DNA from: a virus | Direction: 5' to 3' (one strand) | IMG/VR virus record: IMGVR_UViG_3300030451_000879 | Coordinates: 1-29,914 of that record | Length of the DNA: 29,914 nucleotides | Part shown: positions 16,785 through 22,762 of the stretch, in pieces | How positions within the stretch are numbered: position 1 is the first letter of the stretch | How the letters are laid out: each line of letters begins with the position of its first letter | Notes under the pieces: generated by a model | Seen by the model: the letters and a program-made list of their open reading frames with translations, nothing else | Database searches by the model: none | Told to the model about the DNA's origin: nothing | Made by a program: the position numbers and the translations under genes

Positions 16785-19575
16785 GTAGTAAACCTCCTGG
16801 TCGTTGTTCCATTATTAACTGTTGTTGTATAGCAGCAGCAATAGCTTCTCCTAACTGTTTACTTTCAGACATATTGCCTTCAACAGTAGTGCTATCTGCA
16901 TTAACAGTTACATTAACAATATTACTTCCCCCTCCTGATGCTTCAACTCCTAACTTTCCATCTCGCCCACGTTTTAAAGGCATAATAGCTTCTGGATAAC
17001 CAGCTTCAGCCATCAACCCAACACCGCCATTGGCAAAACCAAAAATGGTGGGCTTTGAGACTACGCCCCCCTTGGCGAAAGGTACAATTCCATTTTTAGC
17101 ATAAACATTTCCTAGAGCATCTTTAGTATCAAAACCAGGTAAACCAAATGCTTTTCCTAATGGTGCAATAATTGCTGATCTTATAGCAATACGAGTTAAA
17201 TCAGCAATTACAGATCTTGCAAAATCAGCAAAATTTAATTTGCCTGTCATTACAAATTCTGTTAATGCATCTTCCATCCCTTGGAATGCATTGACTGTTG
17301 CTTCTTGTATTTGAGTAGTAACATCTTGAATTTTTGCAGCGTAAGATTCTAAAGGTGATTTTGCTGCTTCTCCAGATGCTTTTAGTTGTTCAAATATTTT
17401 TGCTAATTCATCTCCAAGTTCTGTATTCTTAGCCCTAAAAGCTTCAATGGCAGCAGTAAGAGTATCATATTCATTTCTAAGATTAGCAATTCTTTGGCTT
17501 TGATCTCTTTTGCCGTCTTCTAATCTTTTAATTTCTTTTTGTATTTCTAAACGTCTTTTAAATGCTTTATTTACAAGTTCTTCTCCCCCTGCACCATCTG
17601 ATAAATCTTTTGCCATTCTTGCACTAGCTGTCGATAATCTATTGATTGCAATAACAGCAGCAGTAATACCAGAAGCTAACGCAACGTAAGGATTAGCTAA
17701 AGCTGCTAAGTTTGCTTTTATCTGAGCAATAGTCATTGCTCTTAAAGCAATCGTCATTTTAACTACTGCTGCAATTGCTGCACCTATTTTCTGACCTGCA
17801 AGAGCAAGAGTGAAACCTTTTGCTTTTAATGCTGCTACTCCATAAGCTGTACCAACAACTGCTAAAACAGATGCTAATTCATGTCCATTATCAACAATTC
17901 CTTTAATAGCTACTCCAATTACTTTGGTTCCAGCAGCTAACCCTCTAGCAAGATCTCCAAATCCAGCAGCTATAGCTTTTAAAGCTGGAACTAAAGCAGA
18001 CATTAAATTAATACCTGCTTCTTGGAACTCAGCACCAATCTCTTTCAAATCATTACCTAAAGCAAGTCTTAACTCGTTAAAGGCAACCTGACTTCTAGCT
18101 CCAGCTTCTTCCGCTGATGCACCAATCTCTTTTGAAACTTCAATATATTCTTCTCCTAAAGCAATTACAAACTTTTCTAACTGTGCAAGACCTACTGTTC
18201 CATTCTTCAAAGATTTCTGTAGTTCTTGGGTGGTCATGTCGTTTGCATCAGCAAACTTTGTCACGGCTGCTGGAAATCTTTCACCGAGTTGCCCGGAAAG
18301 CTCTTCAGCCGACACACGCCCTTTTGAGTATATCTGGACTAAAGCGGTTATTGCAGCCTTTGCGTCCTCTGTACCACCAGCCGTACCTTTAATAGCTGCC
18401 AAGACGTTAGTAAAAGCTCTGGTTGCATTGGTGACATTACCACCAGCACCTATAACCGCAGCACCTAATCTTGTCATTCCTCGAATTGCAAGTTCTTGTG
18501 GAATGTTGAAGTCTTTAGTTACTTGCGTTGATGCTCGTAATGCTTGGTTGTAAGCTCGCAAAGAAGCTGTTGCATTAACAGTTCCATCCTCATTTTTAAC
18601 TTCAGTAGCTTTTTCCAAAGCAATTTTACTCTTAGCTATACCTGATGCATATTGAGCAGATCCTGATACAAACTGTGCTGCTGGACTTATTAGCTGACTA
18701 CCAATCAAACCTCCAGTTATTGCACCTTGCTGTAAATTTCCTCCTGGTCTTATAGCTTCTACTCCTAATCCAGCTAAACCTCCAGCTAACCCTGCTCCTC
18801 CCCCAACAAATGTTGCTCCTAATAATCCTTGAGCAGCACCTAATATATTTTTACCGCTAAATTTAGTTAAAGAATTTAATCTAGTTTCAAGTGCCTGTAT
18901 GTCTTTGGTGAGTTGCTTGAACTTCTGGCTACCAATATCAACACCATTTCTAAGAGTTTCTAATGCTGCTCTTTGTGCATTAAGAGCATTAACATTATTA
19001 CCACCAGCTTGAGCAGCACCTAATATATCTTGCCTTACCTGAGAAACAGATTGACCTAATCTTTGGAATTTTGCATCTACTTGAGCTAAACCTATCTGTT
19101 GTATTTGTTCTGCTAAACCACTTATAGGTCTTAGTTGTGCGTCAGCACTACCTAAGAACGCACGACCACTAGCAGCTAAATTCGCTCTAGAAGTAATCTC
19201 ATCTGCATCTTGAGAAAAAGCTTTAAAGCCAGAGTCTACTCTTCCAGCACGTTGTGCTTGAATATTGAGACGCATTCTTTCTATACCTTTTCCTTGCAGA
19301 CGAGATATAGCTGTTCCAAGTTCTTTATAAGCAACAGTAGCTTTTCCTACACGAGATTGTATTTCTTTAAGTGCAGTTATTTGACCTTTTATTGCTTTAG
19401 TACTTAGTTTGGTATTGCCATGTACTTTGGTTATTTCTTTTATAACCTTTTCAAGCTGTGGTCTTGTAAGTTTTAATGTACTTTTAAAATCTTTAAAAGC
19501 TGTTTGTACAGCTTTTATATCTCCTAAACCTTTTACATCTAACTTAATTTGTACATTTTCAATATTTTCAGCCAT
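16777..19575 (-). CDS. H: Tape measure protein, gpH-like, 932 aa
   Basis: Residues 1-240 are helical and coiled-coil-like. Residues 243-300 are Gly/Ala-rich and hydrophobic (NILGAAQGLLGATFVGGGAG). The conserved tape-measure core spans about 345-520 (TRLGAAVIGAGGNVTNATRA, SKGRVSAEELSGQLGERFPA). Several hydrophobic helices at about 540-660 could cross the host membrane during DNA entry. A further coiled coil lies at about 675-740. The C-terminus (MEDALTEFVMTGKLNFADFA, MAEAGYPEAIMPLKRGRDG) is typical of lambda-type tape measures. The length implies a tail near that of lambda (gpH 853 aa). The ATG overlaps the gpT stop as TAATG, right after the gpG/gpGT chaperones. Confidence 0.93.
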   Translation of the reverse strand: MAENIENVQIKLDVKGLGDIKAVQTAFKDFKSTLKLTRPQLEKVIKEITKVHGNTKLSTKAIKGQITALKEIQSRVGKATVAYKELGTAISRLQGKGIERMRLNIQAQRAGRVDSGFKAFSQDADEITSRANLAASGRAFLGSADAQLRPISGLAEQIQQIGLAQVDAKFQRLGQSVSQVRQDILGAAQAGGNNVNALNAQRAALETLRNGVDIGSQKFKQLTKDIQALETRLNSLTKFSGKNILGAAQGLLGATFVGGGAGLAGGLAGLGVEAIRPGGNLQQGAITGGLIGSQLISPAAQFVSGSAQYASGIAKSKIALEKATEVKNEDGTVNATASLRAYNQALRASTQVTKDFNIPQELAIRGMTRLGAAVIGAGGNVTNATRAFTNVLAAIKGTAGGTEDAKAAITALVQIYSKGRVSAEELSGQLGERFPAAVTKFADANDMTTQELQKSLKNGTVGLAQLEKFVIALGEEYIEVSKEIGASAEEAGARSQVAFNELRLALGNDLKEIGAEFQEAGINLMSALVPALKAIAAGFGDLARGLAAGTKVIGVAIKGIVDNGHELASVLAVVGTAYGVAALKAKGFTLALAGQKIGAAIAAVVKMTIALRAMTIAQIKANLAALANPYVALASGITAAVIAINRLSTASARMAKDLSDGAGGEELVNKAFKRRLEIQKEIKRLEDGKRDQSQRIANLRNEYDTLTAAIEAFRAKNTELGDELAKIFEQLKASGEAAKSPLESYAAKIQDVTTQIQEATVNAFQGMEDALTEFVMTGKLNFADFARSVIADLTRIAIRSAIIAPLGKAFGLPGFDTKDALGNVYAKNGIVPFAKGGVVSKPTIFGFANGGVGLMAEAGYPEAIMPLKRGRDGKLGVEASGGGSNIVNVTVNADSTTVEGNMSESKQLGEAIAAAIQQQLIMEQRPGGLLHG

Positions 19576-20269
19576 TATTTTTTGACCTCTTTATTCAATT
19601 CTTTAAGAGCAGCAAACTCCATAATCTTTAAGCCTTCCAACATTTCTTTTTTATCCTCGACTTGGTAAAGATCAAAGAGTCCTCCTTGTAATAATAATAC
19701 CTCATATTTTAATCCTACATAGCCTCCAAAAGAAGTAGACCATTGTGTACTCATTCTAAGAAACATTTGAACAATATCCCAATTAATATCCCATACTTCA
19801 TAATCATTATTATTTTCTTCTTTCTTGGGCAATTTTGATTCAGCTACTCCTAATTTTTTTAAAAGGTCAACTGATGTATCAATTACTTCTTTGCCACCGC
19901 CAGCCCAATGAACAGCAGCACCTTCTAGTTTTTTGCTTGTGCATTCCCATAAAACTCTCTATATCCATTAGATATAGCTGCAACCATATCAGCATCTTCT
20001 GCAATTTCTGCTAATTCTTTATCACAGAAAGGTATATCCTTTCCATCTTCATCGGTGTAATCAATCCAACCAGCAACAATCATCTTTAACATTTCAACAG
20101 GTTCTAAATCTACTGCGTCATCTTCAAACTTTACAAGTTCTGAAGTTTTTAATCTAATAAATTTAACAGTAAAAGTAGTTGACTCAAACTCTCCTATGTT
20201 AGTTTCAGAAGGTTTAGAAACTTCTACAGGCCAAGGATAGACAGCAAGTTTTCTTTTAATAAATGCCAT
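19575..20269 (-). CDS. GT: Tail assembly chaperone gpGT-like, made by -1 frameshift, 231 aa
   Basis: The gpG frame ends at a TAG (19925-19927) directly after the heptamer A AAA AAC. A -1 slip there reads on as LEGAAVHWAGGGKEVIDTSV and joins the downstream frame (residues such as EVWDINWDIVQMF) with no stop until 19575. The fusion has 114 + 117 residues. In lambda, gpG and gpGT chaperone the tape measure, and the T domain recruits tail tube protein. Position, sizes and stop are all as in lambda. The downstream frame has no ATG at its head; its first usable codon is a TTG at 19832, well inside the frame, so an independent gpT gene is unlikely. The T part overlaps the tape measure start as TAATG. 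Confidence 0.88.
19925..20269 (-). CDS. G: Tail assembly chaperone gpG-like, 114 aa
   Basis: Acidic helical protein. A beta N-terminus (MAFIKRKLAVYPWPVEVSKP, 'FTVKFIRLKTSEL') is followed by helices (DLEPVEMLKMIVAGWIDYTD, 'ADMVAAISNGYREFYGNA'). It lies between the tail tube gene and the tape measure, the universal position of siphophage tail chaperones, and it carries the frameshift signal at its last codons. Lambda gpG is 140 aa, so this is slightly short. It coats and keeps soluble the tape measure until tube polymerisation. Confidence comes from context plus the frameshift more than from sequence similarity. Confidence 0.88.
   Translation of the reverse strand: MAFIKRKLAVYPWPVEVSKPSETNIGEFESTTFTVKFIRLKTSELVKFEDDAVDLEPVEMLKMIVAGWIDYTDEDGKDIPFCDKELAEIAEDADMVAAISNGYREFYGNAQAKN
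19928..19934 (-). promoter_or_regulatory. Programmed -1 ribosomal frameshift site A AAA AAC
   Basis: Reading minus, the gpG frame is GCA AAA AAC TAG. The last A of GCA plus AAA AAC gives the canonical X XXY YYZ slippery heptamer in the correct phase, one codon before the stop. Seven bases downstream, a possible 7-pair stem (TGCTGCT at 19914-19920 with GGTGGCA at 19892-19898, three G-U pairs, 15-base loop) could act as the stimulator. Confidence 0.85.
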
Positions 20270-20323
20270 AAAAATAATAAACAGATATATACTTTCTTAT
20301 TCTAACTACTTAGTCAACAAAAA

Positions 20324-21289
20324 TTAAGTGTAAATTAGCGAAAATTCATCGTTCCCGGAAGCACTTGGAACTAATGTAAAAGGAATTTCCATTGTTAAAA
20401 TTCCATCAGAATCTCCATAACTAATATCACCAAGATCTGCTCTAGAAGAACTAAGTTGTACTTTATTGCCAGCAGTAGTTCCATGTAAGAACGATAAAGC
20501 TCCTAATGTGCCATCTGTCTGTGCAGCAGTAAAGAAATCTTTAACGCTTGGCTTTACAGCATCAATAACAACTGAACCATTTGTTGCTCTATCAGTAAGT
20601 AAAACTTCTTTAGTACTTGTACTACCAATTACTTCTCTATAAACAATACTGTTACCCAAATCCATTGATAATGAATTTAAACCAGCCTGATGTCCATGAA
20701 TACTAAAACCAGATGTGTTACCAGCTTTAAATAATAATGGTGTTGGTTGATGGTTATAAGTCGGAGTACTTAATGAGTTTAAATCAATTGGAGTTTCATA
20801 AATTCCAGTAAAAGTAAAGTTCAGCTTTGGAATTTCTCCAACCGCTGCTTCTAATGCAACACTTCCTCGACAGCCTCGAATTTTATGGAGGACATTTTCA
20901 TTAGCTGCACTACCACCTATCTCTACAAAAAGAACAACAGAACTAAACGCTGCACTTACTGGGGCATATGTAACAGATGTACCCGAAGAAACCGTTTCAG
21001 ATAATCCTGTTGCAAGTAACGCTTTGGAATAACCAGGCGCAGTACCCGCTGTCCCGGAGCCTACTAATTCGACTGAGAACGAAACTTCTACTCTTGAGTT
21101 TGCTAGTAACTGTTCTGATGCACCTAGATATGGTCTTACATAATCTCTAGTAACAACATCACTAGCTATTGGAGTAACATTCAATTCAGTTACTAATACA
21201 GCATCTGCTCCATTGGGAGTAGTAGTTGTATCGTTGTAACTACCTTCTGTCTCAATCAGAATCGACTGTTTCCTTGTCTGTAGTGCCAT
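20324..21289 (-). CDS. V: Major tail tube protein, gpV-like, 321 aa
   Basis: The N-terminus 'LQTRKQSILIETEGSYNDTT' and the following 'LNVTPIASDVVTRDYVRPYL', 'EVSFSVELVGSGTAG' and 'CRGSVALEAAVGEIPKLNFT' are typical of phage tail tube proteins: an early strand, a ring-forming loop, then a repeated beta barrel. Its position immediately before the gpG/gpGT chaperones supports the call. It is longer than lambda gpV (246 aa) and has two similar barrel halves (strands around 65-160 and 210-310). A GAGGT ribosome site lies 8 bases before the ATG. The start is inside the 3' end of the small upstream gene (38-base overlap), which suggests coupling. Confidence 0.85.
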   Translation of the reverse strand: MALQTRKQSILIETEGSYNDTTTTPNGADAVLVTELNVTPIASDVVTRDYVRPYLGASEQLLANSRVEVSFSVELVGSGTAGTAPGYSKALLATGLSETVSSGTSVTYAPVSAAFSSVVLFVEIGGSAANENVLHKIRGCRGSVALEAAVGEIPKLNFTFTGIYETPIDLNSLSTPTYNHQPTPLLFKAGNTSGFSIHGHQAGLNSLSMDLGNSIVYREVIGSTSTKEVLLTDRATNGSVVIDAVKPSVKDFFTAAQTDGTLGALSFLHGTTAGNKVQLSSSRADLGDISYGDSDGILTMEIPFTLVPSASGNDEFSLIYT

Positions 21290-21404
21290 CAGTTGTTACC
21301 TCTGTTTTAGTTTGGAATGGAAGTGTTTGCTTGATAAGCTTGCGTTTACCAGTTTTTGGATCTAGTAGGTAACTCCCACCTTCTCCAGGGTTTTCATTAC
21401 TCAT
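21252..21404 (-). CDS. Small conserved-type phage protein, 50 aa, between tail completion and tube genes
   Basis: A short frame starts at ATG 21402-21404 and runs to TGA 21252-21254, encoding MSNENPGEGGSYLLDPKTGK followed by RKLIKQTLPFQTKTEVTTDG and an acidic end. It fills what would otherwise be a 160-base gap. The 'GGSYLLDPKTGKRKLIKQT' pattern resembles short phage proteins found just before tail tube genes. Codon use matches the neighbours, and its 3' end overlaps the tube gene start by 38 bases. No strong ribosome site was seen. Function unknown; its position suggests a role in tail tube assembly or translation coupling. Confidence 0.65.
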   Translation of the reverse strand: MSNENPGEGGSYLLDPKTGKRKLIKQTLPFQTKTEVTTDGTTDKETVDSD

Positions 21405-21449
21405 TGTAATAAAAAAGTTGTATATAGGTATATCTTATATCGTAATTCA

Positions 21450-21875
21450 TTAAGTTAAATTATTGTAAGCACTTCTGTAATCAATTTCATACTCACAAGT
21501 TACAATCCCTGCTGGTGTATCAGCTTCTACAGCTTCAAAAGTAACTGTTGATGGTCTTACATCTATAGACAAACCACCTAGTGTTGGATCGGCAACTATC
21601 TTGGAATGTAAACTTTGAACAGTTGCATCTGCTTTGGTATCTGGAGTTTTATGTCTAACAATAACTATTACTCTAATTCTTAAAGTCCAATTTAAAATAT
21701 CAATAGTTCCATTTCTAACAGTTGGGTCATCTGTAACAAACTCTAATACAATGCTTGGTGTTTCAGACTTAGCTAAAGCTGAAACTCTATTCCTATATAT
21801 ACGAGTTCCTACTCCTGTAGTGCCAGTTAATTCTGTTTTTATTTTTGCTAATATCTGTTCTCTTTTAGTTGTCAT
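21450..21875 (-). CDS. Tail completion/terminator protein, gpU/gpZ-like, 141 aa
   Basis: Starts 'TTKREQILAKIKTELTGTTG' then 'GTRIYRNRVSALAKSETPSI', 'LRIRVIVIVRHKTPDTKADA', 'ADPTLGGLSIDV' and 'PAGIVTCEYEIDYRSAYNNL'. This helix, strand, 'TP.I...', strand, 'H.+...DPTLGG' and 'Y.I.YR' layout is the common siphophage family placed at the gpU/gpZ position. It caps the tail tube and joins it to the head. It overlaps the gpFII-like gene by 4 bases. I cannot decide between gpU and gpZ by sequence, so no symbol is given. The gene ends with tandem stops TAA TGA. Confidence 0.75.
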   Translation of the reverse strand: MTTKREQILAKIKTELTGTTGVGTRIYRNRVSALAKSETPSIVLEFVTDDPTVRNGTIDILNWTLRIRVIVIVRHKTPDTKADATVQSLHSKIVADPTLGGLSIDVRPSTVTFEAVEADTPAGIVTCEYEIDYRSAYNNLT

Positions 21876-22159
21876 TCGTCTTCATCCTTACTCAACATAA
21901 TTTTAGAAAACTTACCATCATCTATTTTCATCATAGTTCTTACTGAATATTCTTCACCGTTTACTTGAATAGTTTTATCAAAAACAATTGTAGAGAAATC
22001 ACTTGTTTTAACTAATAATTCATATTCGGTGGTTAATATTCTTCCATCAACTATAACCTCATCAGGCTGATCTAATTGACCTATATATGTGTCATTATCG
22101 TATATCACTTCATCAGCGAAGTCAGAAAAAAATACATCTAACTCTTCAACAAATGCCAT
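21872..22159 (-). CDS. Head-tail joining protein, gpFII-like, 95 aa
   Basis: Small beta-barrel-like protein: 'MAFVEELDVFFSDFADEVIY', 'GRILTTEYELLVKTSDFSTI', then 'DKTIQVNGEEYSVRTMMKID'. The closing 'I.VNG.EY.VR' strand pair is typical of gpFII and related head-tail joining proteins. Position after the capsid genes and before the tail completion gene agrees. It is a little shorter than lambda gpFII (117 aa). Its ATG has no Shine-Dalgarno; instead a GC hairpin with a U-tract ends immediately before it. It overlaps the next gene by 4 bases (ATGA). Confidence 0.7.
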   Translation of the reverse strand: MAFVEELDVFFSDFADEVIYDNDTYIGQLDQPDEVIVDGRILTTEYELLVKTSDFSTIVFDKTIQVNGEEYSVRTMMKIDDGKFSKIMLSKDEDE

Positions 22160-22160
22160 A

Positions 22161-22183
22161 AGAAAAAGCCCCAGTTAAGGGGC
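22161..22183 (-). terminator. Intrinsic-terminator-like hairpin between capsid and connector genes
   Basis: On the minus strand: GCCCC, loop TTAACT, GGGGC, then TTTTTCT. Five consecutive G-C pairs with a 6-base loop and a following T-tract form a compact Rho-independent terminator. It lies in the 31-base gap after the putative decoration gene and directly in front of the gpFII-like ATG. It would end or attenuate transcripts of the capsid genes, giving higher capsid than connector expression. The stem is short, so partial read-through is expected. Confidence 0.7.
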
Positions 22184-22190
22184 AATAAAT

Positions 22191-22571
22191 TTAACCGTAC
22201 TTCTTAAGACCTAATCCTGTTACAGATAGATCAAATGTAGGAGAAGAACCACCAATCGTGAATTTAACTCTTACATATCTTTTGCACTCATCAGAACTAA
22301 TAGATAGCTTCTGTGAAGATGCAGTTCCAGTTACTTGAGTAAACGCTGCTCCAGACAATGCAGCAAAAGTTGAATTGTCAGCAGAATCTTCAATAGTTAC
22401 GTCTAGTGTTGGAGATGATCCACCACCAGCAGCAGAATCAAGAATAAAAAGGATATCTCCTTCGTAATCTTTTAAATCGATACCAGTACCTTGACCAGTA
22501 GCAGTTTTTGTAGAAGTACCAAGACCTGTTAAAAGATCTAGTCTTTCTAAGTTAACTCGGTTGTAGCCCAT
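22191..22571 (-). CDS. Putative virion/decoration protein, 126 aa
   Basis: The likely start is ATG 22569-22571, giving MGYNRVNLERLDLLTGLGTS; a longer in-frame start would run far into the upstream gene. After an N-terminal arm come beta segments: 'DLKDYEGDILFILDSAAGGG', 'SPTLDVTIEDSADNSTFAAL', 'KRYVRVKFTIGGSSPTFDLS'. The pattern '.LDV.IEDS.DNSTF..L.GA.FT.V' is common in phage proteins encoded just after the major capsid protein. A capsid decoration or head-fibre role is inferred from this position. The gene begins one base after the preceding stop and is followed at once by the terminator-like hairpin. Confidence 0.7.
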   Translation of the reverse strand: MGYNRVNLERLDLLTGLGTSTKTATGQGTGIDLKDYEGDILFILDSAAGGGSSPTLDVTIEDSADNSTFAALSGAAFTQVTGTASSQKLSISSDECKRYVRVKFTIGGSSPTFDLSVTGLGLKKYG

Positions 22572-22572
22572 G

Positions 22573-22761
22573 TCAGTCGTCCTTAACAACAGTTTTAGTT
22601 TTAGGTTTAGGCTTTGCTTTTGGTGTTGCTTTAACAACAGGAATTACAGCTTTACCGCTGCCTATAAGCGATCTAGCTAAATCTTGATCCACATCAATGG
22701 TTGTGCCAGAGTCCTTATGGACTCCAGCTATCAACACACCTCTGATTAACTCAACTTTCAT
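22573..22761 (-). CDS. Small Lys/Pro-tailed protein after the capsid gene, 62 aa
   Basis: Residues 1-42 form a small beta domain (MKVELIRGVLIAGVHKDSGT, 'DVDQDLARSLIGSGKAVI'). Residues 43-62 are a basic Lys/Pro tail. Short proteins of the form 'MKV.L.+G..I.G.....G...DV....A+.LI..GKA' are found next to capsid genes in many phages; function is unknown to me. It starts one base after the capsid stop, with no separate ribosome site, so translation is probably coupled. A head accessory or connector role is possible. Confidence 0.7.
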   Translation of the reverse strand: MKVELIRGVLIAGVHKDSGTTIDVDQDLARSLIGSGKAVIPVVKATPKAKPKPKTKTVVKDD

Positions 22762-22762
22762 A

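Noticed and set aside
19575-19832. Stand-alone gpT gene starting at TTG 19832
   Set aside because: The frame is open well upstream of the TTG to the slippery heptamer and encodes plausible protein there, so the frameshift fusion explains it better.
22572-22637. Longer start for the putative decoration protein (22 extra residues)
   Set aside because: The extension reads the Lys/Pro tail of the upstream gene out of frame. The ATG at 22571 follows that gene's stop directly and gives the family-like N-terminus.
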